Assembly: GCA_965662725.1 (NCBI GenBank)
Contig: CBFIIT010000045.1
Location: forward strand, 1-11,611
Length of the DNA stretch: 11,611 nt
Origin: UBA8337 sp965662725
Lineage (GTDB): Bacteria > Pseudomonadota > Alphaproteobacteria > RS24
Direction: 5' to 3'
In this document: positions 1 through 7,047 of the stretch, in pieces
Layout of the letters: each line of letters begins with the position of its first letter
Position numbering within the stretch: the stretch's first letter is position 1
The notes under the pieces: model-generated
What the model saw: the letters and a program-made list of their open reading frames with translations, nothing else
Database searches by the model: none
Told to the model about the DNA's origin: nothing
Made by a program: the position numbers and the translations under genes

Positions 1-1
1 T

Positions 2-889
2 TGTGAAATGAATGGCTGTTTTGAGGCCGGTGATTTCGACCCGTCCCAAGCCTCAACGCCGCTGACGCAATGGCTGGTCGGTGAAGTGGTGCGGGCGCAA
101 AATGCGGTCACCAAATCGCTGGAAGCCTATCGCTTTAACGATGCCTCTAACGCCGTTTATCAGTTTATTTGGAACAGCTTTTGCGATTGGTATGTCGAGC
201 TTGCAAAGCCTTCTTTACAGGGTGAGGACGCCGCCGCCAAAACCGAAGTGCAAGCAGCAACCAAATGGGCGTTTGAGCAGGCGCTGCGCCTGCTGCATCC
301 GTTTATGCCGTTTGTTACCGAAGAAGTTTGGGCGAAGACCGCCGGAGAAAATCAGAGCCGCGCCAATCATTTAATGTTGGATGTCTGGCCATCGTTGTCC
401 GACGACCTCATCAAGCAAGATGCCGACGCGGAAATTAATTGGCTGATCGAAGCAATCGGTGAAATCCGCTCTGTGCGTTCCGAGATGAATGTGCCGGCCG
501 GTGCGCAAGTGCCGCTTGTGGTTATCGGCGCCGGTGCAGAAACCAAAAAGCGACTGGCTGAAACCGAAACGGTTTTGATGCGTCTGGCGCGGTTGTCTGA
601 TATCGCACAAGCTGATGCCGTGCCGGAAGGAGCCGTGCAAACTGTGCTTGGCGAAGCGGTTTTGGCTCTGCCACTGGCTGACGTGATCGATGTCGATGCC
701 GAAAAAGCGCGACTGAAAAAAGATATCGGCAAGGTCGAAGGCGAGATTAAGAAAATATCCGGTAAGCTGAACAATCAGGGCTTTTTGGATAAAGCACCGC
801 AAGCCGTGGTCGATGAAAATAAAGCTCGCTTGGCCGAAGAAGAAGCGCGCCGCGACAAACTGCAATCAGCGCTTGAGCGTTTGGGTTAA
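2..889 (+). CDS. valS: Valine--tRNA ligase, C-terminal part (5' truncated by window edge)
   Basis: This is the last 295 residues of valyl-tRNA synthetase, the cytoplasmic class I enzyme that charges tRNA-Val. The reading frame is open to the window edge: the codons before the first ATG (position 8) are TGT GAA, giving Cys-Glu-Met-Asn-Gly-Cys, which matches the conserved stretch at the junction of catalytic and anticodon-binding domains, so position 8 is not a real start. The HIGH and KMSKS motifs lie upstream and are not seen. Visible parts are the all-helical anticodon-binding domain, with the typical FVTEEVWA stretch near 310-333, and a C-terminal charged coiled coil (about 685-885) rich in Lys, Glu, Ala and Leu, the ValS tRNA-binding arm. 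The TAA stop at 887-889 overlaps the stop of the convergent permease gene. Identification is firm. Confidence 0.96.
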   Translation, partial: CEMNGCFEAGDFDPSQASTPLTQWLVGEVVRAQNAVTKSLEAYRFNDASNAVYQFIWNSFCDWYVELAKPSLQGEDAAAKTEVQAATKWAFEQALRLLHPFMPFVTEEVWAKTAGENQSRANHLMLDVWPSLSDDLIKQDADAEINWLIEAIGEIRSVRSEMNVPAGAQVPLVVIGAGAETKKRLAETETVLMRLARLSDIAQADAVPEGAVQTVLGEAVLALPLADVIDVDAEKARLKKDIGKVEGEIKKISGKLNNQGFLDKAPQAVVDENKARLAEEEARRDKLQSALERLG

Positions 890-1632
890 TAAGTCGAATA
901 AAACGCGTAAATGGTGACAAGCCAGCAAACTGCGAGGCTGGCTCGTTTGACTGTGCTGTCTGATACGTAATCTGTCAGCCGCGCCGCGCCATAGCTGCCA
1001 ATGCCGATACCGACCAGCACTGCCATGCCGCCGAGCCAATCGATTTTGCCTTCATAGGCAAACAGCAAAATGGCGGCGAGTGATGAGATGGTTGCGAATG
1101 CCAGCTTTAGCCCGTTCATGGCGCGCACGGCGGTATAGCCGCCCAGCGATAAGGCGGCGAGGGTGAGAATGCCGAAACCGCCCTGAAAATAACCGCCATA
1201 AATGCAGGTGAGAAACACAGCAGCCGCGCCCAGCAGGCGCACATTGCCGGTACCCATTTTGGCCGCGGCGCGTTCCAATTGCGGCCCGGCCATAAATAAA
1301 ACAGTGGCGAATAAAAGCAGCCAGGGCACTGCCGCCGCAAACAGCGCCGGGTCGGTTTGCAGCAGCAGCCAGCCGCCGATTAAACCGCCAATGAAAACCA
1401 AAGGCGCTTGCCACAGTAAATCGCGCCACATATCGGTCATGTGCTTCCGATAACCGAGAACGCCGGTGATATAGCCGAATGTGGCGGCGAATGTATTGGT
1501 CGCATTGGCGATAATCGGCGGCATGCCGGTAAACACCAAGGCGGCAAAAGTAATGCCACTGCCGCCACCGGCCAGCGCATTCATTGTGCCGCCAACCAAT
1601 CCGGCGAGAAAGAGAATGATGGTTTCGGTCAA
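886..1632 (-). CDS. TSUP (TauE/SafE) family membrane permease
   Basis: A 248-residue, strongly hydrophobic protein with about seven to eight membrane segments, of the sulfite exporter TauE/SafE (TSUP) family in the inner membrane. The two half-repeats each carry a family-like glycine motif: NALAGGGS at residues 18-25 in the first helix and IYGGYFQGGFGI at 144-155. Family members move sulfite, sulfoacetate or other organic anions; the substrate here cannot be told from sequence. The start is a TTG (complement of 1630-1632) that overlaps the xthA TGA stop as TTGA, consistent with translational coupling; the next in-frame ATG (Met17) would cut into the first helix and the first glycine motif, so TTG is preferred. 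Last gene of the erpA-xthA-permease cluster, with its stop interlocked with the valS stop. No sulfur-metabolism gene is nearby to suggest a substrate. Confidence 0.9.
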   Translation of the reverse strand: MTETIILFLAGLVGGTMNALAGGGSGITFAALVFTGMPPIIANATNTFAATFGYITGVLGYRKHMTDMWRDLLWQAPLVFIGGLIGGWLLLQTDPALFAAAVPWLLLFATVLFMAGPQLERAAAKMGTGNVRLLGAAAVFLTCIYGGYFQGGFGILTLAALSLGGYTAVRAMNGLKLAFATISSLAAILLFAYEGKIDWLGGMAVLVGIGIGSYGAARLTDYVSDSTVKRASLAVCWLVTIYAFYSTY

Positions 1633-2423
1633 ACGTCTACTTCAATCACCACCGGCACATGGTCAGACGGTTTTTCCCAGTCCCGCGTATGGCGATGAAT
1701 ATCAAAGCCGAGCAACATATCGGCAGCGAGCGGTGACATCAGATGATGGTCAATGCGAATGCCGTTATTCTTCGGCCAAGCACCGGCTTGGTAATCCCAG
1801 AAAGTATAGGTGTCATCGCCGGTTTGTGCGGAAGAGGCGATAGCCTCGGTCAGCCCCAAATTAACGATACGACGAAACGCGGCATGGGTTTCCGGCCGAT
1901 AAAGCGCATCGCCTTCCCATGAGGCCGGATTATAGCAATCTTCCGGCGTTGGAATGACGTTGAAATCACCCGATAAAACAAACGCTTCTTCATAGCTGAG
2001 TAGGGTTTGTGCATGCGCTTCCAACGCCGCCATCCAATTCAGCTTATAGACATATTTCTCATGCTGACCATCATCGCCGGTCGGATTGCCGTTCGGCAAA
2101 TATATTGAACTGACCCGCAGCGCGCCCTTTTCTGTCGAGACAACCGCCTCGATATAACGCGATTGTTCATCTTCGAAATCGGGCAGCCCGCGCGATACAT
2201 CTTCCATTGGCAGCTTGGAGAGCAGCGCGACGCCATTATAGGTCTTCTGCCCATGCGTCTCGACATTATAGCCAAGCGCTTCAATATCGGCGCGCGGAAA
2301 CGCTTCATCAACGCATTTCAATTCCTGCAGACCGACAATATCGGGCTGCGCTTCTTCCAGCCAGCGCAGCACATTAGGCAGGCGCGCCTTGATTGAGTTC
2401 ACGTTCCAGCTTGCAATTTTCAT
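1629..2423 (-). CDS. xthA: Exodeoxyribonuclease III (AP endonuclease, exonuclease III family)
   Basis: A 264-residue endonuclease/exonuclease/phosphatase-fold enzyme that incises DNA at abasic sites and removes 3' blocking groups in base excision repair. All expected active-site motifs are present: WNVNS with Asn7, LQELK with metal-binding Glu34, IYLPNG with Tyr108, GDFNV with Asp153 and Asn155, IRIDHHL with Asp225, and SDHVPV with Asp254-His255. Length is normal for the family (about 260-270). The ATG at 2423 gives the standard MKIASWNVNS N-terminus. It follows erpA after 12 bases, without an obvious strong Shine-Dalgarno, and its stop overlaps the permease start by four bases, so it sits in the middle of a minus-strand operon. 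The link between an Fe-S carrier gene and a repair nuclease is positional only. Close relatives differ in the balance of exonuclease and AP endonuclease activity, which sequence alone does not settle. Confidence 0.96.
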   Translation of the reverse strand: MKIASWNVNSIKARLPNVLRWLEEAQPDIVGLQELKCVDEAFPRADIEALGYNVETHGQKTYNGVALLSKLPMEDVSRGLPDFEDEQSRYIEAVVSTEKGALRVSSIYLPNGNPTGDDGQHEKYVYKLNWMAALEAHAQTLLSYEEAFVLSGDFNVIPTPEDCYNPASWEGDALYRPETHAAFRRIVNLGLTEAIASSAQTGDDTYTFWDYQAGAWPKNNGIRIDHHLMSPLAADMLLGFDIHRHTRDWEKPSDHVPVVIEVDV

Positions 2424-2435
2424 AAGGCTCAGGGG

Positions 2436-2762
2436 CTAAATATCAAAAGAGGTGCCGCAGCCGCAATTAGCCGTGGCATTGGGGTTTTTTATTTGAAAGC
2501 TGGCGCCGATCAAATCATCGACCCAATCAATCTCGCTGCCTTCCATATATTGTATCGACATTTCATCGACCAGCACGGTCACCCCATCGCGTTCAAAGAC
2601 AAGGTCATCATCTGCTTGACTGGCATCAATTGAGAAGACATAGGAAAAGCCCGAGCAACCGCCGCCTTGCACCGCGACGCGCAAAAAATTGCCCTCGGAT
2701 TCTTGAGCCAAGATTTTGCTGATTTGCGCGGCGGCGCTTTGTGATATGGCGAATTGCTGCAT
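2436..2762 (-). CDS. erpA: A-type iron-sulfur carrier, ErpA/IscA family
   Basis: A 108-residue HesB/IscA-family protein that accepts Fe-S clusters and delivers them to apo-enzymes in the cytoplasm. The three conserved cysteines are present: Cys36 in GGGCSGF and Cys100 and Cys102 in the C-terminal CGCG. The loop DEMSIQYMEGSEIDWVDD (from about residue 66) and the NPNA segment before the last cysteines are typical of the family. ErpA is preferred over IscA because no isc or suf genes adjoin it and lone A-type genes of this kind in alphaproteobacteria are usually named ErpA; the distinction is an inference. The ATG at 2762 is the only usable start: an in-frame TAG lies at complement 2799-2801 and no ATG, GTG or TTG falls between. 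There is no Shine-Dalgarno before it, and a promoter-like element abuts the start. First gene of the erpA-xthA-permease cluster. Confidence 0.93.
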   Translation of the reverse strand: MQQFAISQSAAAQISKILAQESEGNFLRVAVQGGGCSGFSYVFSIDASQADDDLVFERDGVTVLVDEMSIQYMEGSEIDWVDDLIGASFQIKNPNATANCGCGTSFDI

Positions 2763-2768
2763 AGATTG

Positions 2769-2797
2769 AAAATAGGGCGGTTCTCGCGCCGATTCAA
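2769..2797 (-). promoter_or_regulatory. Candidate sigma-70-type promoter for erpA, giving a leaderless mRNA
   Basis: Read on the minus strand, TTGAAT (complement of 2792-2797) is followed by a 17-base spacer and TATTTT (complement of 2769-2774). The last base of the -10 element is 7 bases from the A of the erpA ATG at 2762, so transcription would begin at or within a base or two of the start codon. This fits the lack of any Shine-Dalgarno upstream of erpA. The match to the consensus is fair, not perfect, and the call is by eye. Confidence 0.45.
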
Positions 2798-2871
2798 GCT
2801 AAGTTCGACAATAGGGACGCTAAAAGCACTTGCCGCGCGCAGCAAGGCCTAGTGCGCATTGCGCCAGCGAA

Positions 2872-2889
2872 GCCTCGCAATAGCGAGGC
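2872..2889. other. Perfect 7-bp hairpin in the leader of the acetyltransferase gene
   Basis: GCCTCGC (2872-2878) and GCGAGGC (2883-2889) are exact inverted repeats around the 4-base loop AATA, 25 bases before the ATG at 2915. There is no T-tract on either strand next to the stem, so it does not look like an intrinsic terminator. It may be an RNA structure near the ribosome binding site, an operator, or chance in GC-rich DNA. The rest of the 152-base divergent gap (2763-2914) holds only the erpA promoter candidate and a shorter GCGC/GCGC inverted repeat at 2854-2864. Confidence 0.4.
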
Positions 2890-2914
2890 GAAGTCGGCAG
2901 GGTGAAGAAACGGA

Positions 2915-3376
2915 ATGGATGTTTCCAAATATCAAGACGAGCTAAACCGCAATCATTGGGACTTGCTGCTTGAGGCTGACCCTTGGTTTGAGGCGGTGCG
3001 TGCCTATACGCCGCCGGATAACGCAGAGGCGGAAATTTTCATCATCGGCAAAGCGTCAAATCCTTATGCCATCTGCGTAGTCATTCCGATTGACGGTGGC
3101 TTTGAAATTAAGAACATCGCCACCAAAACCATTATGCGGCGGCAGGGCATGGCCGGTGCCCTCATAGAGCATGTTATTGAATTGGCGCGGACACGCGGCG
3201 CTGAGATGGTTGAGATCGGAACCTCAACAACCGGGCATGACCAAATCCGCCTGTATGAAAAGCACGGCTTTAAACAAGACGGTATTTTGCGCGATTTCTT
3301 TATGCGCTATCCGGAGCCGATTATCGAAAACGGCCTGCTGGTCCGCGATATGGTGATGCTGCGTCTTAACTTATGA
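2915..3376 (+). CDS. GNAT family N-acetyltransferase
   Basis: A 153-residue single-domain GNAT protein that would transfer the acetyl group of acetyl-CoA to an amine; the acceptor is unknown. The acetyl-CoA pyrophosphate-binding motif is RRQGMAG at residues 75-81, following the beta-strand EIKNIAT, and the later LYEKHGF (113-119) is the usual GNAT motif B. The C-terminal part with DFF, YPEPI, ENG and RDM resembles a subgroup that includes Bacillus YvbK, known here only from memory. The ATG at 2915 has an AGGGTG sequence about 10 bases upstream. It lies divergent to erpA and 77 bases before the lipoprotein start. With no conserved neighbour to give a pathway, antibiotic, polyamine, peptide or protein N-terminal acetylation are all open. 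Family call is strong, substrate is not. Confidence 0.9.
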   Translation: MDVSKYQDELNRNHWDLLLEADPWFEAVRAYTPPDNAEAEIFIIGKASNPYAICVVIPIDGGFEIKNIATKTIMRRQGMAGALIEHVIELARTRGAEMVEIGTSTTGHDQIRLYEKHGFKQDGILRDFFMRYPEPIIENGLLVRDMVMLRLNL

Positions 3377-3453
3377 ACTTCCATTTAACTTATTGAGAAT
3401 AGGCTTCTTCCAAGGATGTTGCTGATGTGGCACTGTGGGGAAAAGAGGTCGTC

Positions 3454-4014
3454 ATGGACAAGAATAACAACAACAATAATGACGCGGCATACCGTCATGG
3501 AAAAAGGCGAGGCGTCAGATTGCCGGTATTACTCGCGCTGCTCGGCGCGTTGGTGCTGGGCTTTGTGTTGGCAGGCTGCACCAAGATTGAGGTGACGCCA
3601 CCGGCTTATGAATTGAAGCTGTCGGAAAGTCGCCAACTACGCGCCGATTATAATCGCATATGGGCGCGGGCCATTGGTTGGTTTGATGCCAATGAGTTTG
3701 AGATTGAGCGGATTGACGAGAAAACCGGCTTTATTGAAGGCCGTTTGCCATTGCCCGATAACAGCCCGTATCTGGATTGCGGCACAGTGAAATTGAGCAA
3801 TGTTGTCGGTAAGCCGCAAATGCAAAAAGCCGGACGGATAAGGATGATTGTGCGGGGCCGCAGTGCGCCCACTGCATCGGTTACTATTTTTGCCACCGGC
3901 ACATATAGGCTGAGCATTAAAGACCCTTATGCAGGGCGCGAGGTATATCGTTCCGGCCCGTGCACATCCAGCGGCGAATTGGAACAGCGTATATTCGCTT
4001 TTCTCGACAGCTAA
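3454..4014 (+). CDS. Uncharacterised lipoprotein with N-terminal Asn run
   Basis: A predicted 186-residue lipoprotein I cannot assign to a named family. A basic n-region (KRRG) precedes a hydrophobic stretch and the lipobox LAGC (residues 39-42), so Cys42 would be lipidated and the mature protein of about 145 residues would face the periplasm. The mature part begins with an alpha/beta-looking region containing YNRIWARAIGWF and ends with a Gly-Glu-Leu helix; two further cysteines (Cys109 and Cys170) could form a disulfide. The general look (W-rich helix, then 'TGFIEG', then strands) recalls envelope lipoproteins with a BamC-like or similar small alpha/beta fold, but this is a guess. The start at ATG 3454 is chosen for its AGAGG 5 bases upstream; a GTG at 3427 in the same frame would add nine residues and has AGGA 10 bases upstream. 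Residues 4-9 are six consecutive Asn. The signal peptide n-region is unusually long. Confidence 0.75.
   Translation: MDKNNNNNNDAAYRHGKRRGVRLPVLLALLGALVLGFVLAGCTKIEVTPPAYELKLSESRQLRADYNRIWARAIGWFDANEFEIERIDEKTGFIEGRLPLPDNSPYLDCGTVKLSNVVGKPQMQKAGRIRMIVRGRSAPTASVTIFATGTYRLSIKDPYAGREVYRSGPCTSSGELEQRIFAFLDS
3463..3480 (+). repeat. (AAY)6 trinucleotide tract coding for six Asn
   Basis: Six successive Asn codons, AAT AAC AAC AAC AAT AAT, form an imperfect triplet repeat in the n-region of the lipoprotein signal peptide. Slippage would change the number of Asn without shifting the frame. The codon mix suggests it is not a very recent pure expansion. Confidence 0.7.
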
Positions 4015-4051
4015 GCTTCCCATCTACCCCGAACCGTCCTAAATATGAGGT

Positions 4052-5236
4052 ATGACACACGCTGTTTATCACGCACCCTATGCTTGCCAGCCTGAAGCGA
4101 CGCGCGGGCGGCAATTTGACGAGTCGGAAAGCAAGACGCGGACGCCTTATCAGCGTGACCGCGACCGCATTTTGCATTGCGGTGCGTTTCGCCGTTTGAA
4201 GCACAAGACGCAGGTTTTTGTTGCCCATGTCGGCGATTATTACCGCACGCGCCTGACGCATTCTTTAGAGGTGGCGCAAATCGGCCGTTCGATTGCCCGC
4301 GAATTGGGGTTGGATGAAGAACTGACTGAAACTTTGTCGCTGGCGCATGATCTTGGCCATACCGCTTTCGGCCATGCCGGCGAAGATGCACTGGACGCGG
4401 CGATGCAGCCATTTGGTGGCTTTGACCATAATGCCCAAACTTTACGTATCGTCACCAAGCTGGAAAAGCGTTACATCCCGTTTGACGGGTTAAATATGAC
4501 TTGGGAGACGCTGGAGGGGCTGGTGAAGCACAATGGCCCGCTTTTGACCGATGGGCAGAGCCTCGATGATTTGCCGTTTGCCTTGCGCGAACACGCGGCG
4601 CAACAAGATTTGCACTTGGATAGCTTTCCGTCACTGGAGGCGCAAGTCGCCGCTTTGTCTGACGATATTGCCTATAATAATCACGATATTGACGACAGCA
4701 TTCGGGCCGGATTGATTACGCTGGATGATTTGCGGCAATTACCGCTGACCGGCGATATTTTGCGCGATATTGAAGCTGCGCATGGCAAGATTGATGAAAA
4801 GCTGGTGCGGCATGAATTGGTGCGCGAGATGATTTCCATCATGATTGCCGATTTGGTCGCTGTTGTGCGCGACGGACTTGAAAAAGACAAGATTGAAACG
4901 GCTGATGATGTGCGCCAATTGGGCCGCGCTCTGGCGGTGTTTTCGCCGGAAATGGAAGCCAAGCATAGAGAGATTAAACAGTTTCTCTATAAGCGGGTTT
5001 ATCGCCACCACACGGTAAACGGCTCAATGAGTAAAGCACGCCGCATTATGCGCGATCTGTTCGATTTATATTTGGCTGAGCCGGAAGTGCTGCCGGAAGA
5101 TTGGCGCGGCATGGCCATGCAAGATGATGAAACCACCAAGGCGCGGATTATTTGCGATTACATGGCCGGTATGACCGACCGCTTTGCTATGGAAGAGCAT
5201 CGCCGCCTGTTCGATATTTCCGATACGATGATTTAG
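4052..5236 (+). CDS. dgt: Deoxyguanosinetriphosphate triphosphohydrolase-like protein (HD-domain dNTPase)
   Basis: A 394-residue cytoplasmic HD-domain enzyme that would hydrolyse dNTPs to the nucleoside and triphosphate, helping control dNTP pools. The metal-binding residues are visible: His70 in RTRLTHSLEV, His99-Asp100 in LSLAHDLGHTAFGH, and Asp204 or Asp205 in LSDDIAYNNHD. The conserved N-terminal segment RTPYQRDRDRILHCGAFRRLKHKTQVF (residues 30-56, key RDRDRI and FRRL) is also present. The length fits the shorter type-2 dGTPase-like group rather than the 505-residue E. coli Dgt, and such proteins often act on several dNTPs. The ATG at 4052 is forced, because an in-frame TGA lies at 4046-4048; the nearest purine-rich sequence (GAGG at 4047-4050) is too close to act as a normal Shine-Dalgarno, so initiation may be weak. 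It is followed after 41 bases by argS, without a clear terminator. Confidence 0.94.
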   Translation: MTHAVYHAPYACQPEATRGRQFDESESKTRTPYQRDRDRILHCGAFRRLKHKTQVFVAHVGDYYRTRLTHSLEVAQIGRSIARELGLDEELTETLSLAHDLGHTAFGHAGEDALDAAMQPFGGFDHNAQTLRIVTKLEKRYIPFDGLNMTWETLEGLVKHNGPLLTDGQSLDDLPFALREHAAQQDLHLDSFPSLEAQVAALSDDIAYNNHDIDDSIRAGLITLDDLRQLPLTGDILRDIEAAHGKIDEKLVRHELVREMISIMIADLVAVVRDGLEKDKIETADDVRQLGRALAVFSPEMEAKHREIKQFLYKRVYRHHTVNGSMSKARRIMRDLFDLYLAEPEVLPEDWRGMAMQDDETTKARIICDYMAGMTDRFAMEEHRRLFDISDTMI

Positions 5237-5277
5237 ATGCCTTGTGATTGAGGGGCATTGTGATTTAGAAAGCGCGT

Positions 5278-7020
5278 ATGAATCTTTTCGCTGAAATTGA
5301 AACCGAAGTGCAGGCGGCGCTGTCGGCCTTGCTAAAGCAAGAAAAGCTGCCCGACGGCTTGGATACGTCGCGTATTACGGTTGAGCCGCCGCGCGATGCA
5401 TCGCATGGCGATATGGCGACCAATGCCGCCATGGTATTGGCCAAGCCGGCTGAGATGAAGCCGCGCGATGTGGCTGAATTATTGGTTACTGAATTGCTGA
5501 AATCTGACCGCATTGAAACGGCTGATATTGCCGGGCCGGGCTTTGTTAATTTGCGCCTTGCCAATGCCGCTTGGACCGGCCTTGTACCGCATATTTTGAA
5601 AGTCGGGCAGGGTTATGGCGATGGCGCGATAGGCGGCAAGGTAAATGTTGAATATGTGTCGGCCAATCCGACAGGCCCGATGCATGTCGGTCATGCGCGT
5701 GGGGCGGTTTTTGGCGATGCGCTGGCGCGTTTGTTGGAGAAAACCGGCAGCGAGGTTTTGCGGGAATATTATATAAATGATGCCGGTTCGCAGGTTGATG
5801 TGCTGGCCCGTTCGGCTCTATTGCGCATGCGCGAGGCGCAAGGCGAAGATATTGGCGAAATACCGGAAGGCCTGTATCCGGGTGATTATTTGGTGCCGGT
5901 CGGTGAAAAGCTGGCGAGCATGCAATTGCCGCAAGATGAAGCGGTGCAATTGGCTGAGGCCAAATCGGTCGCGCTGCCGATGATGATGGATATGATCCGC
6001 GAAGACCTTGCCGCGCTTGGGGTCAGCCATGATTTCTTTTTATCAGAGCAAAGCCTGCATGATGATGGTTCGGTCGATAAAGCACTTGAAGAACTGGATA
6101 CTAAAGGGCTGATTTATAACGGTGTTTTGGAGCCTCCAAAAGGCAAGGAGCCACCGCCTGATTGGGAGCCAAGCCCGCAAACTCTGTTTAAATCAACCGA
6201 TTTCGGTGATGATAGCGACCGCGCTCTGAAAAAATCTGACGGTAGTTGGACCTATTTTGCACCGGACATTGCCTGCCATAATGACAAGTTTAAGCGCGGC
6301 TATCGCCAAATGATTGATGTCTGGGGCGCAGATCATATCGGCTATATCAAGCGAATGCAGTCAGCGACGACAGCGATTACCGGTGGCGAAGGCCATTTGG
6401 AAGTCAAGATTTGCAATTTGGTAAAGCTGATGCGCGGCGGCGCGCCGGTTAAAATGTCGAAGCGGTCCGGCAGTTTTGTGACTTTGCGCGAAGTGGTCGA
6501 TGAAGTCGGAAAAGACGCGGTTCGGTTCATGATGCTGACCCGCAAAAATGATGCGCCGTTGGATTTTGATTTTGATTTGGTCAAACAGCAAAGCCGTGAC
6601 AATCCGGTGTTTTACGTTCAATACGCCCATGCACGGGTTTGTTCGGTGTTGAAAAACGCCAAAGAGGCCGGCTTCACTGCGGATGATTTGACCGATGGCG
6701 CTTTGGCGGATGCTGATATGAAATTACTGGCAGATGCGGCGGAGCTCAATCTGCTGCAACAAATCGGCAATTTCCCACGTGTGCTGGTGCAAGCGGCGGA
6801 AGCGCGTGAGCCGCATCGCATTGCGTTTTATCTGGGTGACTTGGCCGGTGCTTTTCATGCATTGTGGAATGCCGGTAAGGAAAATACCGGTCTGCGTTTT
6901 ATTCAGGAAGATAATCGCGAGTTAACATTGGCGCGCTTTGCGCTTATTCGTGCAACGGCCCTAACGCTGGCCGCTGGTCTTGACGTTATCGGCGTGACAC
7001 CGCAGGACGAATTGCGTTAG
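5278..7020 (+). CDS. argS: Arginine--tRNA ligase
   Basis: A 580-residue class I arginyl-tRNA synthetase that charges tRNA-Arg in the cytoplasm. The order of domains is standard: an N-terminal tRNA D-loop-binding (Add-1) domain over about residues 1-105, the catalytic Rossmann domain with SANPTGPMHVGH (the HIGH-type motif HVGH at 136-139), the second signature KMSKR at 392-396, and the C-terminal helical anticodon-binding (DALR) domain from about 450, including the NPVFYVQYAHAR stretch near its start. An insert around residues 281-345, with EPPKGKEPPPDWEP and the conserved KKSDGSWTYF, is typical of alphaproteobacterial ArgS. ATG at 5278 is the only option, since an in-frame TAG stands at 5266-5268; the upstream GAAAG is only a weak Shine-Dalgarno. 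Its TAG stop is 27 bases before the SPOR gene, opening the conserved argS-SPOR-nagZ-scpAB block. Confidence 0.97.
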   Translation: MNLFAEIETEVQAALSALLKQEKLPDGLDTSRITVEPPRDASHGDMATNAAMVLAKPAEMKPRDVAELLVTELLKSDRIETADIAGPGFVNLRLANAAWTGLVPHILKVGQGYGDGAIGGKVNVEYVSANPTGPMHVGHARGAVFGDALARLLEKTGSEVLREYYINDAGSQVDVLARSALLRMREAQGEDIGEIPEGLYPGDYLVPVGEKLASMQLPQDEAVQLAEAKSVALPMMMDMIREDLAALGVSHDFFLSEQSLHDDGSVDKALEELDTKGLIYNGVLEPPKGKEPPPDWEPSPQTLFKSTDFGDDSDRALKKSDGSWTYFAPDIACHNDKFKRGYRQMIDVWGADHIGYIKRMQSATTAITGGEGHLEVKICNLVKLMRGGAPVKMSKRSGSFVTLREVVDEVGKDAVRFMMLTRKNDAPLDFDFDLVKQQSRDNPVFYVQYAHARVCSVLKNAKEAGFTADDLTDGALADADMKLLADAAELNLLQQIGNFPRVLVQAAEAREPHRIAFYLGDLAGAFHALWNAGKENTGLRFIQEDNRELTLARFALIRATALTLAAGLDVIGVTPQDELR

Positions 7021-7047
7021 TCTTTTAAAAAGACCATTGGAGAAACC

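Noticed and set aside
371..865. Long open frame on the minus strand opposite valS.
   Set aside because: It lies entirely within the conserved valS coding region, has no recognisable domain and follows from the codon bias of the real gene.
3393..3421. TTGAGA at 3393 as a -35 element for the lipoprotein gene.
   Set aside because: No acceptable -10 hexamer at 16-18 bases downstream.
3427..3453. GTG at 3427 as the lipoprotein start.
   Set aside because: In frame and with AGGA 10 bases upstream, but ATG 3454 has a better-spaced AGAGG and gives a more normal signal peptide length. It stays possible.
4011..4412. Minus-strand open frame opposite the start of dgt.
   Set aside because: Composition looks like an antisense shadow (rich in Arg, Ala, His), with no domain and complete overlap with the conserved HD-domain gene.
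5237..5258. ATGCC and GGCAT inverted repeat in the dgt-argS gap as a terminator.
   Set aside because: The stem is only 5 bp with a 12-base loop and is not followed by a T-tract, so it is too weak.
4892..5526. The 15-base sequence ATTGAAACGGCTGAT occurs at 4892-4906 in dgt and 5512-5526 in argS.
   Set aside because: Both copies are in frame and code for Ile-Glu-Thr-Ala-Asp in unrelated proteins; with this codon use it is probably chance and there are no further copies or spacing pattern.
7021..7033. TCTTTTAAAAAGA near-palindrome between argS and the SPOR gene.
   Set aside because: Short, AT-only core with no GC stem, so not a terminator; too small to call an operator.
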